A DNA stretch of 38,484 bases from CAYTCZ01 sp964436315 (GCA_964436315.1 CAYTCZ010000023.1:1-38484), one strand, 5' to 3'. Positions 7,965-15,988 are shown, counted from the stretch's first letter. The notes: generated from the sequence alone by a model not told the origin. Program-made: numbers and translations.

Positions 7965-8257
7965 ATTCCGCGGGGCTGGCCGAAACGGGCCAGCGGCGCT
8001 TCACGATCGTTTTCCCGTAGCCCTGTGTGGTGCGCGGCGCCGCGCGCCTGAAACAGGGCGTTCACAATCGACAAGAGAGGGTCCTCCCTCGACCGCAACT
8101 GTTGTGCGAAAGCCGCACTGGTGTCCCGATAACAGTCCGATCATTTTCTTGTCCGGCCCGGCGTGAAACAACTGGACAAACGTCCAGGGGCCCATAGCCT
8201 GCGAACTGACTTTTTCCTGGATCGCCTCGACTGGCTACGGACGGCGCGAAGCAGGAA
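7965..8257. other. Intergenic region with nested inverted repeats
   Basis: No convincing gene. It holds a 7-bp inverted repeat with a 6-nt loop at 7975-7994 (in the RTX gene leader) and a nested palindrome at 8020-8059: outer arms GCCCTGT/ACAGGGC around a perfect 14-bp palindrome GCGCGGCGCCGCGC (8032-8045). A 64-codon minus-strand frame here has poor protein character and was not called. Confidence 0.5.
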
Positions 8258-9280
8258 TCAGGTGGAGATCATCTTCTTTTCGACGCCGACGCCGGCGGCG
8301 ACTGCACGCTCGTACTCGAGTGGAACGGTCGCGGAATCCTGGAGTGCGATCCCTGTCGAGTCGAAGACGGTTATCTCTGACTTGGACGTGCGGCCCTGCT
8401 TCTTGCCGACAACGACCTCGCCGATCTCCCCCGCAATGTCCGATTCGGCGATCACGCCCTGCGAGAGGGGAACGTTGATCTCGCCGTCCGTCCGGCACTG
8501 ACGGATGTCGTCAACGAAGATCCGCGCCCGTTGAAGGATCGTCGCTTCGAGTTCTTGGTCACCATCCTTGTCGGCCCCGACCGCCGCGATATGCGTGCCG
8601 TCCTCGATCCACTCGTCCATGACGATCGGGCCCCGCGCGGGTGTCACCGTGACGACGACGTCCGCTCCGCGCACGACTTGTTCCAGATCGGTTGACGCTC
8701 TGATCTCGAACGCCTCGTACTTCGGCTGCTGAGCGGCGACGAAATCGGCAAGCGTCTCCTCCGAGCGGCTCCAGACTCGTACGTCTTCCCACGGGAATAC
8801 CTCGTTGCAGGTCTCGAGGGTTCCCTCGGCCATGTGGCCGGCACCGACGATCGCGAGAACGCGTGAATCCTTGCGTGCCATCCACCGGGCCGAGACGGCT
8901 GCCGACGCGCCTGTCCGCATGACCGTGTGGTAGCTCCCGTCGCAGATCGCCAGAGGAAACCCCGTTTCCGGGTGGGTGTAGATGAGGATGGAGAACACGG
9001 TCGGGAGATCGAATCGCTCGCGATTGTTCTCTCGGATCGAGACCCACTTGCACGCTGCAGCCTCGGGTTCCTCGATGTAAGAGGGCATTGCCTCCCACTC
9101 GCCCGGATACTTCTCGAGAACGATGTGGCCCTTCGGGTCCATGTAGAAGCGCCCCTCACCGTGCATTCGGTAGGCCTGTTCGACCGTACTGATGTACTCG
9201 GCGGGGGTGAGGAGCCCCATCATGTCCGTGCGGCTGAGGATGAGGGTCTTGCGGTTGCGCCAGCTCTGTACGTTTTCCAT
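8258..9280 (-). CDS. Ornithine cyclodeaminase / mu-crystallin family dehydrogenase
   Basis: Protein of 340 aa from ATG 9280. It has the family N-terminus (TLILSRTDMMGLLTPAEYISTVEQAYRMHGEG), the substrate region RTGASAAVSARWMARKDSRV, and a Rossmann dinucleotide motif (AIVGAGHMAEGTLETC, about 153-160). The tail EIGEVVVGKKQGRTS...TVFDSTGIALQD is typical of the ornithine cyclodeaminase / alanine dehydrogenase / ketimine reductase superfamily. These enzymes use NAD(P) on imino or amino acids; the substrate cannot be read from sequence. The start is supported by a TAGAAT box 8 nt upstream and by conservation; the frame stays open for nearly 200 codons upstream, but that stretch looks non-coding. 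Confidence 0.9.
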   Translation of the reverse strand: MENVQSWRNRKTLILSRTDMMGLLTPAEYISTVEQAYRMHGEGRFYMDPKGHIVLEKYPGEWEAMPSYIEEPEAAACKWVSIRENNRERFDLPTVFSILIYTHPETGFPLAICDGSYHTVMRTGASAAVSARWMARKDSRVLAIVGAGHMAEGTLETCNEVFPWEDVRVWSRSEETLADFVAAQQPKYEAFEIRASTDLEQVVRGADVVVTVTPARGPIVMDEWIEDGTHIAAVGADKDGDQELEATILQRARIFVDDIRQCRTDGEINVPLSQGVIAESDIAGEIGEVVVGKKQGRTSKSEITVFDSTGIALQDSATVPLEYERAVAAGVGVEKKMIST

Positions 9281-9288
9281 GCCGGTCG

Positions 9289-9294
9289 ATTCTA
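9289..9294 (-). promoter_or_regulatory. Putative leaderless -10 box (TAGAAT)
   Basis: Minus-strand TAGAAT is followed by 8 nt and the ATG of the ornithine-cyclodeaminase-like gene. There is no Shine-Dalgarno. Confidence 0.5.
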
Positions 9295-9803
9295 CGGGCC
9301 TGCTGCGGCGCGCTGAGCCCCACGGGTACTCGGAGTCAAGGTCGTGTTCGAGCAGATCGAGTCCCGCTGTGACATGCTCGTCATGCACCCCCCACCCAAC
9401 AGGGTGGGGTTGGAGACCACCCACTACCCATATCCGAGGGTACCGAGTCAAATCGGGCTCAAGTGTCGCGACGAGTCCCAACTGTGAGACGACGTGTGCC
9501 AGCTGTGAATCTCGACCCGCGACCTCCGAGCGGCTCGCCGTTTCGGTTCTCAAATGCAGCTGACAGCGCTGTGCTCCCGGACGGCTACACATCTTCGAGA
9601 GGCTCCGACGGACCGTCGCCGGCCGCAACGAGGCTGCCGCCCCGGAAGAATGTGGCGAACTCGACGCGAGTTCTTTCGTCAGGCGGGTTTTGGAGCTCGC
9701 GGCTCCCCGGCCGCGATCGTTCGAGGACGTCAGGGTCGTGCGCTCGCGCCTGAGTTGACGTTCGAGCGCAAGCTCTCCGTGACCCGACCCCGAGTCCGAT
9801 ACA
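9295..9803. other. About 0.5 kb divergent intergenic region
   Basis: The stretch lies between two divergent, apparently leaderless genes. Reading frames here lack protein-like composition. The only clear structure is a hairpin at 9390-9409, CCCCACCC-AACA-GGGTGGGG, whose arms recur in the palindrome at 28865-28892. It could be a regulatory region or a decayed gene; I see no recognisable remnant. Confidence 0.4.
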
Positions 9804-9809
9804 TAAGAT
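9804..9809 (+). promoter_or_regulatory. Putative leaderless -10 box (TAAGAT)
   Basis: TAAGAT is followed by 6 nt and the ATG of the AhpD-like gene. GTGACC lies at roughly -35 spacing upstream. Confidence 0.5.
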
Positions 9810-9815
9810 TGGCGC

Positions 9816-10439
9816 ATGCCGCGCGTCGAGCTCGTCGACCCGGATTCTGCACCGCCGGAGACCAAGGCCGCCTACGACGCGATCCGGGAGGACTGGGGCG
9901 GCATGCTGTTTACGGACTGGCGCCCCCTTGGCTACAGCCCGGAGATCATGGTTGCCGTCCACAAGCTCTTCTTCAACCTCCAAGGCGAAAAGGGCGGAAG
10001 CCTCACTGACGTCAAGGACAAAGAGCTCGTCGCAATCAAGACCTCGCACATGAACGGCTGTGATTACTGCCTCGGCCACAACGTCGATTTCGGTCAGGTT
10101 GTCGGCCTGTCTCTCGAAGAGATCCAAGCGGCCTGTTCGACCGACTACCGATCGTCGGAGAATCTCTCGCCACGCCAGAAGGCTCTACTTCGTTGGACAG
10201 AAGCAGTCACTCTGAACACGGCTGAGGGAGACGACGAGGCGTTCAAAGAAATGCAGGAGTTCTACAACAACGCTGAGATCGCCGAGCTCACGCTCATGTC
10301 GGGGCTCTTCAACATGTGGAACCGGTTCACGAAAGCGCTTCATATTGAGCTCGAGCCAGCCAAGGAGAGGGAACTCATCGCCTGTCTCGCTCGAGCTACA
10401 CCGACCCGGCACTCCGGAGCTTCGAGCGCCACGCACTAA
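9816..10439 (+). CDS. AhpD-like / carboxymuconolactone decarboxylase family protein
   Basis: Protein of 207 aa with the all-helical AhpD/CMD fold. The redox-type motif C82-DY-C85-LG-H88 (NGCDYCLGHNVDFG) follows DKELVAIKTSHM. A second helical block contains AEIAELTLMSGLFNMWNRFTKAL. Members with CxxCxxH are usually alkylhydroperoxidase-type, whereas true decarboxylases of the beta-ketoadipate path lack the Cys pair. A peroxide or redox role is therefore likelier than ring catabolism. It is the first gene of a three-gene set with the VOC and FAD proteins (47- and 33-nt gaps), suggesting a shared oxidative pathway. It appears leaderless. Confidence 0.9.
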   Translation: MPRVELVDPDSAPPETKAAYDAIREDWGGMLFTDWRPLGYSPEIMVAVHKLFFNLQGEKGGSLTDVKDKELVAIKTSHMNGCDYCLGHNVDFGQVVGLSLEEIQAACSTDYRSSENLSPRQKALLRWTEAVTLNTAEGDDEAFKEMQEFYNNAEIAELTLMSGLFNMWNRFTKALHIELEPAKERELIACLARATPTRHSGASSATH

Positions 10440-10486
10440 TCTGAAGCGCTCTTGGCCGAGTATTAGAAGGAGAATGGGAGACCAGA

Positions 10487-11167
10487 ATGAGGATTGAAAC
10501 GCTCGATCACGTCGCACTCTGGGTCTCGGACCGCGACACCCTTGCCGATTTCGTGACGACGCACGTCGGAATGCATGTCATCGAGCGAACCGACAAGTTC
10601 ACGCTCGTCGGCTCGAACGCTCGCCGCGGGAAGCTCACGTTGTTTGCCGCTGACGGTGAACGAGAGCCGCGACCGCTCGTGCGGGTCGGCCTCCGCGTCA
10701 ACGACCTCGACGCTGCCGTCGCGGCGCTGCCTGAGACATCTCCGGCCCAACCGGTCAACGGTTCGGCCCGCTTCGACGCCCCCGAAGGGCTCGGACTCGC
10801 GCTCGTCGAGGGGGAAACTGACGTTGACTATGACATCGATCACGTCGTCTTTGCGGTGCCCGATCCACCGGCGACATTCGCGAGCCTCGAGGAGCTTGGC
10901 TTCGAGAACGTGAACGGCCGGCTGAAAGCAGGGAATTCGTACGTCGATCTTGAGATCGGAGAGCGCTTGGACTCGCCGCGTCCGCTCCTCAATCACCTGG
11001 GTCTTCGCGTGAATTCGGCGGACGACCACATCTCCGAGGCGGAAGAACGAGGCATCGAGATTGCGGATATCGTCGACGGGCCAAACACGTATGCCGTGTT
11101 CGTCTGGGGACCCGATCGAATCAAGCTCGAATACGTCGAGCACAAGCCGACCTTCTCGCTCGTGTAG
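10487..11167 (+). CDS. Two-module VOC (glyoxalase/bleomycin resistance/extradiol dioxygenase) protein
   Basis: Protein of 226 aa made of two beta-alpha-beta-beta-beta halves. The first runs from RIETLDHVALWVSDRDTLADFV; the second begins at DVDYDIDHVVFAVPDPPATFASLEELGF. Candidate metal ligands are H8 in LDHVAL, the His in IDHVVF, H in LNHLGLRV and the Glu in RIKLEYVEHKP, consistent with a metal-dependent VOC enzyme. The subfamily (dioxygenase, lyase or isomerase) cannot be decided. The ATG at 10487 has GGGAG 6 nt upstream. It lies between the AhpD-like and FAD genes. Confidence 0.88.
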   Translation: MRIETLDHVALWVSDRDTLADFVTTHVGMHVIERTDKFTLVGSNARRGKLTLFAADGEREPRPLVRVGLRVNDLDAAVAALPETSPAQPVNGSARFDAPEGLGLALVEGETDVDYDIDHVVFAVPDPPATFASLEELGFENVNGRLKAGNSYVDLEIGERLDSPRPLLNHLGLRVNSADDHISEAEERGIEIADIVDGPNTYAVFVWGPDRIKLEYVEHKPTFSLV

Positions 11168-11200
11168 GCAACCTGCTCTCTTCGCGGCACGAGGCGACGC

Positions 11201-12265
11201 GTGGCAGGCTCGTTTGACCTCGTCGTAGCGGGGGCCGGAATGGGGGGGCTTGCAGCCGCCGCGGAGGCGAGCGAGCGGGGAGCACGCGTTCTCGTCCTCG
11301 AGAAGGGCTCGCGGGTTGGGGGTTCGATGCTGCTCTCGAGCGGGGTGATCTGGCGTCACCGATCGTTTGAGCAGTTCCGGGAAGAATGTCCGACGGGCGA
11401 CGAGAAACTGCAGCGCACGATCCATGAGCGCCTCGATCAAGACCTGAGGTGGCTTTCGTCTCTCGGAGCTCCCTTTGTCGACGACGACACTGGGAACCCG
11501 TTGACCGTTGGGATGCGTTTTTCTCCCAGGGAACTCACCGACGTTCTTGCGTCTAGGGTGACCGAGCTTCGGCTGAACGAACCTCTTACAGACCTTCCAG
11601 GAGATGCCCCAGTCGTACTCGCTACCGGGGGATTTCAGGCAAACCGCGAGCTCGTCCGCCGTTACGTCACGCCCGAAGCGGACTCATTGCTCCTTCGCTC
11701 GAACCCATGGAGCTCAGGAGATGGCCTGCGACTGGGTCTTGACGCCGGTGGAAAACAGTCGTCTGGGATGAGCGAGTTCTACGGACGGAATATGCCTGCC
11801 CCGCCGGCACGGGTTCGCGAGATGGAGTTCGTCGATCTGGCGCAGCTCTACGCGCGCCATGCAACGATCGTCGGAGCAAGCGGCGATCGGTACACGGCAA
11901 CGACCTGGAGTGAGATCGACGTCGTTCAGTGGACATCCCGCCAACCGGGCGCAAGAGCACAGTACGTGGTGCCGCGCGAGTTGCTCGAGCTGCGGATCCG
12001 AGATCGCACGGTCTCAGACATGATCCACGCCGCCAGGAAGGCCGGGGCTCGCGTCGAGGAAGATCATGGCTCGGTCACAGTCCCGGTCGTCGCCGCAATC
12101 ACCTCAACCCTCGGTGGACTCAAGATTGACGAGGAAGCTCGGGTGGCCGACAGCGTGTACGCCTGCGGAAACGATGCAGGCGGAGTGTCGACGGGTGGCT
12201 ACTCGAGCGGGCTCGCCGCGGCACTCGTCTTCGGTCGGATCGCCGCGCGATCGGCTCTGACCTGA
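11201..12265 (+). CDS. Short FAD-binding flavoprotein (fumarate reductase / ketosteroid dehydrogenase-like)
   Basis: Flavoprotein of 354 aa. The N-terminal Rossmann motif is VVAGAGMGGLAAAAEASERGARVLVLEKGSR. GGSMLLSSGVIWRH follows, and a C-terminal FAD motif VYACGNDAGGVSTGGYSSGLAAALVFGRIAA is present. Both ends match the FAD_binding_2 family (fumarate reductase / 3-ketosteroid delta-1-dehydrogenase), but those are typically 450-560 aa, so the central substrate-cap region is shortened. Function may differ from steroid dehydrogenation. The start is GTG with GAGG 6 nt upstream. It is last in the three-gene run. Confidence 0.85.
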   Translation: MAGSFDLVVAGAGMGGLAAAAEASERGARVLVLEKGSRVGGSMLLSSGVIWRHRSFEQFREECPTGDEKLQRTIHERLDQDLRWLSSLGAPFVDDDTGNPLTVGMRFSPRELTDVLASRVTELRLNEPLTDLPGDAPVVLATGGFQANRELVRRYVTPEADSLLLRSNPWSSGDGLRLGLDAGGKQSSGMSEFYGRNMPAPPARVREMEFVDLAQLYARHATIVGASGDRYTATTWSEIDVVQWTSRQPGARAQYVVPRELLELRIRDRTVSDMIHAARKAGARVEEDHGSVTVPVVAAITSTLGGLKIDEEARVADSVYACGNDAGGVSTGGYSSGLAAALVFGRIAARSALT

Positions 12266-12308
12266 CGACGACGCTAGAGTGGGAACCCAGCCGGTGGTCG
12301 CCCGCCGC

Positions 12309-12500
12309 CTATCGCTGCAGCAGGTATGCACAGGGCCTCGGATCCCCAGGAAGGGGAGATCGCCCGACCCTCGAGACGAACAGGCGCTCACCCTCGTCGA
12401 GTTCGATCTCGGCTCCAACGGGAGGCGGCTCGCCGTCTCGCTCGATCAACTCGTAGCCGCTCGACTTCGACACAAACAAGATGTGGTTTTCCGGGCCCAT
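12309..12500 (-). CDS. Conserved-looking 63-aa protein
   Basis: Small protein beginning MGPENHILFVSKSSGYELIERDG and ending RSPLPGDPRPCAYLLQR. The pattern reads like a single compact beta fold. I recall similar small proteins ending in LPGDxRPCAYL from Thermoleophilia, but no function is known to me. It lies 41 nt downstream of the degenerate kinase on the same strand, yet has its own TACACT box 9 nt before the ATG, so it may be transcribed separately and leaderless. It is convergent with the FAD-protein gene. Confidence 0.7.
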   Translation of the reverse strand: MGPENHILFVSKSSGYELIERDGEPPPVGAEIELDEGERLFVSRVGRSPLPGDPRPCAYLLQR

Positions 12501-12509
12501 TGGCCCAAG

Positions 12510-12515
12510 AGTGTA
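12510..12515 (-). promoter_or_regulatory. Putative leaderless -10 box (TACACT)
   Basis: Minus-strand TACACT is followed by 9 nt and the ATG of the 63-aa protein. Confidence 0.4.
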
Positions 12516-12541
12516 GAAACTCTGCTCCGACGAGTAGCTCT

Positions 12542-13738
12542 CTAGGCGGCGGTCGCTGCGACGTAGGCCGGCACTGAGACGCGTACAACAGTCCCGTCCT
12601 GCCCGGTCGAGAAAGAGAAGCGTCCGTTCAGAACCTGAACGCGCTCCTCAATCGACTCGACTGATGCCCGGCGCTTCTCTTCGACACCGTCGTCGCTGAC
12701 GGTGGTAACGAACGTCCCGTCGCCGATCTGGCTGAGCACCACCTCGATGCGACTGGGCTTCCGGCGAACCGCCTGCGTAATTGCCTCGCGCATGATCTGG
12801 TACACAGCCGCCTGGCACTTTTCACCCATCTCTTCTCCCGCGTCGACAGAGAGCGTGACGTCGATGCTGTCTGCCGCCCGAACCTGATCGCCAAGGGCAT
12901 GGACCGCCGCGCTGAAGCCGTGGTCGCGAAGGACGAGCGGCTCGATCGAGAAAGACAAGTCGCGAAGCGTTCGAATGGTCGTCCGCTCGCGTTCGAGAGC
13001 GGCGCTCACGACCTTGGCGGCGTCCTCGTACCGCTCGTCTTCCAGTGCAGCGAGCGCGGCGTCGTGCATAAGGGCGATACCCGACATCTGTTGGAGCGGA
13101 CCGTCGTGGAGGAAGAGCGAAAGCCTCCGTCGCTCATCCTGTTCGGCGGTGATCACCTGCTCGGTCAGTTTTGCGCGTTCTGCTTCGCGCTTTCTTGCCT
13201 CCGATAAGAGGAATGATTTCTGTGTCGCACTCGAGGCGAAGTCGGCAAGCACCGTTGCTCGAACCGCGTCAGTCTTCGTGAACGGTTCGCCCCGACGGAG
13301 CTCAATCGTGCTGACCGTCGAATCGCTCGACCGGATTGGAATTGTCATCGTGCTGCCATCGACGTTGACCTGACGATCCGATTCGTCCTCGAGGACACGG
13401 GCTGAATCGGATCCAAAGAGATTCTTCGCCTCGGCAGCGACACGTTCGGACGCCAATTCGCCGTCGGCGACGTCGGCGATGCGACCCATCGACTCAACCA
13501 GCCGCTCTAGGAACGCCGCTTGAGCCTGGAGAGAGCCCGCGATGATCTCGTGTCGCCTGCGCTCGGCGACGATCAGGAACAGCGCCGCCGCGACCGGCAG
13601 CCACATTGCCGCGAGCCCCCCAAAAATGGCGAGGACCTGTGAACCGATCACCAGTCCACCGATCCCTAGCACTACGCCCGCCGACGCGGCCGCAATGACG
13701 AGCAGAACGCCTCTGCGCTGGGTTTGGTTGAGACTCAT
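12542..13738 (-). CDS. Membrane histidine kinase with degenerate ATP-binding domain
   Basis: Protein of 398 aa. It has two N-terminal membrane helices (about 11-31 and 34-57), a divergent GAF-like region (about 75-170), a coiled helix, and a HisKA_3 box with H211 (RRRLSLFLHDGPLQQMSG). A HATPase_c-like C-terminus follows. The ATPase part lacks key residues. The N-box is EAITQAVRRK, with Q322 where Asn is expected. The G1 box is DDGVEEK, lacking the second Gly of DxGxG. The GLGL glycine lid is replaced by RASVESIEER. ATP binding and autokinase activity are therefore doubtful; it may act as a phosphatase, a pseudokinase or a hetero-oligomer partner (inference). It is encoded 83 nt downstream of its likely response regulator. 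Confidence 0.88.
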   Translation of the reverse strand: MSLNQTQRRGVLLVIAAASAGVVLGIGGLVIGSQVLAIFGGLAAMWLPVAAALFLIVAERRRHEIIAGSLQAQAAFLERLVESMGRIADVADGELASERVAAEAKNLFGSDSARVLEDESDRQVNVDGSTMTIPIRSSDSTVSTIELRRGEPFTKTDAVRATVLADFASSATQKSFLLSEARKREAERAKLTEQVITAEQDERRRLSLFLHDGPLQQMSGIALMHDAALAALEDERYEDAAKVVSAALERERTTIRTLRDLSFSIEPLVLRDHGFSAAVHALGDQVRAADSIDVTLSVDAGEEMGEKCQAAVYQIMREAITQAVRRKPSRIEVVLSQIGDGTFVTTVSDDGVEEKRRASVESIEERVQVLNGRFSFSTGQDGTVVRVSVPAYVAATAA

Positions 13739-13821
13739 CGCCCTAACCCGGCCGTGTCATTAGCCGTGCGCGTCCCAGGGTCAAACGCAGAGCCATCGGG
13801 CCGGCTCAATGCCCTGATCCG

Positions 13822-14442
13822 CTAGTCGATGATCGCGTCGCGTAGTGCGATCGCGACGGCATGCGTGCGGGTGTCTGCCTCGAGCTTTGCGAGGATGTGG
13901 CGCACATGGCTCTTCACCGTCTCCTGGCTGATGAAGAGCTTCTTTGCGACCTCGCCGTTCGACATCCCATCGGCAAGGAGTTGGAGAATCTCGCGCTCGC
14001 GCGCCGTCAGCATCTCTTCTCGTTCTCGCGTCAGGAAATCGGGCATGAGCGCCGGATCGACGTACCCCTCGCCAGCGGCGACCTTCTCGATTGCCCGCAG
14101 GAGCGTTTGATGGGGTGCCTCCTTCAGAATGTAGCCCTTTGCCCCCGACTCGAGTCCGCGGGTGAGGAGGCTTCGCTCGCTGAAGGCGGTGAAGAGAAGA
14201 ACTGCACTCGACGGCAGTTTCTGTGTGAGTTCTTTGGTCGCTTCGAGACCATCCATTCCCGGCATGCGAACGTCCATTACGACGACATCGGGCCGTCGGC
14301 GCTCGGCGATAGCGATGCCGGCGGCGCCGTCTGCCGCCTCTCCAACGACACGCACGTTCGGTGTTCGAGACAGTGAGAGGCGGAGACCTTCTCTGACGAC
14401 CTCATGGTCGTCGACGATCAGACAAGTGATTTCGTTGCTCAA
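13822..14442 (-). CDS. NarL/FixJ-type response regulator
   Basis: Response regulator of 206 aa. The receiver has D11/D12, phospho-acceptor D57 (VVMDVRMPG), T85 (LLFTAF) and K107 (GYILK). The LuxR-type HTH (LTAREREILQLLADGMSNGEVAKKLFISQETVKSH) is at about 144-200. All phosphorylation-site residues are intact even though the partner kinase downstream looks catalytically impaired, so phosphate may come from another kinase or a small phosphodonor. The start is TTG at 14442 with GGGAG 6 nt upstream; no ATG is available near the conserved start. It is divergent from the CorC-like gene across a 238-nt region. Confidence 0.92.
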   Translation of the reverse strand: MSNEITCLIVDDHEVVREGLRLSLSRTPNVRVVGEAADGAAGIAIAERRRPDVVVMDVRMPGMDGLEATKELTQKLPSSAVLLFTAFSERSLLTRGLESGAKGYILKEAPHQTLLRAIEKVAAGEGYVDPALMPDFLTREREEMLTAREREILQLLADGMSNGEVAKKLFISQETVKSHVRHILAKLEADTRTHAVAIALRDAIID

Positions 14443-14617
14443 TGTGGCTCCCGGCGTTGTGTTTCGGGAAAAACGGTGAGGAACTTTAGAGTTATGTCGT
14501 CAGGAGTCCGCGCAGACTTGAGCTCAAATATCGGCGCGGGCCGAGGAGATCGCTCATGATTCCGGGTCTCTCGGTTCGTCGCCGTCAGCCGATATAGATA
14601 GCTTCAGGTACGGCATC

Positions 14618-14623
14618 TATACT
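14618..14623 (+). promoter_or_regulatory. Putative -10 box (TATACT) for the CorC-like gene
   Basis: TATACT overlaps the right arm of an inverted repeat TATAGAT(14593-14599)/ATCTATA(14615-14621). It would give a 5' leader of roughly 50 nt running into the start-codon hairpin. The inverted repeat could be an operator. Confidence 0.4.
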
Positions 14624-14661
14624 CAGACGACAGTTGGACGACGAACTACCTCCTAGTACCG

Positions 14662-14682
14662 ACGCCCCGGAGCGCGGGGCGT
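14662..14682 (+). promoter_or_regulatory. Hairpin covering the start codon of the CorC-like gene
   Basis: Arms ACGCCCCG (14662-14669) and CGGGGCGT (14675-14682) form a perfect 8-bp stem with loop GAGCG. The first two bases of the GTG start (14681-14683) and part of the GGAG Shine-Dalgarno are inside it. Upstream, ACCTCCTA (14648-14655) mimics the anti-Shine-Dalgarno and could pair alternatively. This suggests translational control, perhaps by ion, temperature or protein. Confidence 0.5.
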
Positions 14683-15988
14683 GAGCGATACCGTCCGGAT
14701 CCTCATCGTTCTCCTCCTCGTTCTGGGGAACGCGATCTTCGTCGCTGCCGAGTACGCGCTCGTCACGGCTCGCCGCTCACGCCTTGAGGAGCGCGCCAAG
14801 GCCGGAAGCCGCGGAGCGCGCACTGCGTTGTCGCTCCTTGATGAGCCAACGCGGTTTATCGGCACGATTCAGCTTGGCATCACGGCGTTCGCGATCCTGA
14901 TCGGCGCCGTCGCTGAGCCGCTACTGTCGGGCTTCCTCGACCCACCGGTCTCGACCACTGTGTCGTTCATCATTGGTTTTGCGATCCTGACGTACGTCAG
15001 CGTGGTCGTTGGAGAGCTCGTTCCGAAGGCAATCTCGCTGCAAAAGGCGGAGGGAATCGCCGCAGCACTCGCCGTCCCGCTGAACTGGCTCCAGCGGATC
15101 GCACGTCCACTCGTCTGGATCCTCCAGGTCTCGGCAGATTCGCTGGCGCGACTGTTCGGGATCCAGAGGGCCCCGGCCGGGGTGGTCATGTACTCGGAGG
15201 AAGACATTCGTCATGCAGTCGCGGCCGCCGAGGACGAGGGGGTCATCGAGGAGGTCGAGGAGGAGATGCTCTACAAGGTATTCGACTTCTCGCACAAGGA
15301 GGTCCACGACGTGATGGTTCCGCGGCCCGAGGTCATCGCGCTCTCCATCGATCTCCCCACACAGGAATGCCTTGCCGCATTGATCGACTCTCCGTATACG
15401 CGTTATCCCGTGTACCGCGAGGAAGTGGACAACGTCGTCGGGATCTTGCACGTGCGCGATCTTTTCTCCGCCCTGTATGACGCTGGAATCGGCAACGTCC
15501 AGGTCGAAGATCTCGTGCGGCCGGCCTATGTGGTTCCCGAGACGAAAGACCTCGGCGCGATGCTCGCCGAGTTTCGTCGGACGAATCAGCACATGGCGAT
15601 CGTCATCGACGAGTACGGTCGATTCGAGGGCATCGTGACACTCGAAGATGTTCTCGAGGAGATCGTTGGCGAAATCGAGGACGAGTATGACCTTCCCGAC
15701 GAGTCAATCGAACAGCTCGACGAGAACTGGATTCGGATCGACGGAACGTATCCGATTGACGACTTCAATGAACGCTTCAAGCAGGAACTTCCGCAGGCTG
15801 ACTACAACACCATCGCCGGCTTCGTCTTCGGAGAAATTGGACGGGCAGCGGAGCAGGGAGACGAGGTCGTTTGGAACGGGCTTCGATTCCGGGTTCACGA
15901 AGTCGACGGACCTCGCATCGAGAGCCTCGACATCGAGTTTCTCGCGACCGATGATGCTCCGTCCGAGGAGGTCCCGGCCGGCGAGTAG
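14681..15988 (+). CDS. CorC/HlyC-family (CNNM-type) membrane transporter
   Basis: Protein of 435 aa with the standard CNNM/CorC layout. The DUF21 transmembrane domain (about 5-160) has hydrophobic helices and the conserved GELVPKAISLQKAE motif. A CBS pair (about 205-330) includes PRPEVIALSID, YTRYPVYREEVDNVVGILHVRDL and AIVIDEYGRFEGIVTLEDVLEEIVGEI. A CorC_HlyC C-terminal domain (about 345-425, IRIDGTYPIDDFNERF...YNTIAGFVF) follows. The family exports Mg2+/Co2+ or modulates ion homeostasis in the membrane; the name hemolysin is historical. The start is GTG with GGAG 8 nt upstream, both within a hairpin. It is divergent from the two-component regulator. Confidence 0.93.
   Translation: MSDTVRILIVLLLVLGNAIFVAAEYALVTARRSRLEERAKAGSRGARTALSLLDEPTRFIGTIQLGITAFAILIGAVAEPLLSGFLDPPVSTTVSFIIGFAILTYVSVVVGELVPKAISLQKAEGIAAALAVPLNWLQRIARPLVWILQVSADSLARLFGIQRAPAGVVMYSEEDIRHAVAAAEDEGVIEEVEEEMLYKVFDFSHKEVHDVMVPRPEVIALSIDLPTQECLAALIDSPYTRYPVYREEVDNVVGILHVRDLFSALYDAGIGNVQVEDLVRPAYVVPETKDLGAMLAEFRRTNQHMAIVIDEYGRFEGIVTLEDVLEEIVGEIEDEYDLPDESIEQLDENWIRIDGTYPIDDFNERFKQELPQADYNTIAGFVFGEIGRAAEQGDEVVWNGLRFRVHEVDGPRIESLDIEFLATDDAPSEEVPAGE

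Noticed and set aside
8001..8195. 64-codon minus-strand frame
   Set aside because: Cys/Arg-rich composition without protein-like pattern; overlaps the nested palindrome; no ribosome site.
9463..9753. 96-codon plus-strand frame upstream of the AhpD-like gene
   Set aside because: Ser/Arg/Pro-rich translation typical of a non-coding frame in GC-rich DNA.
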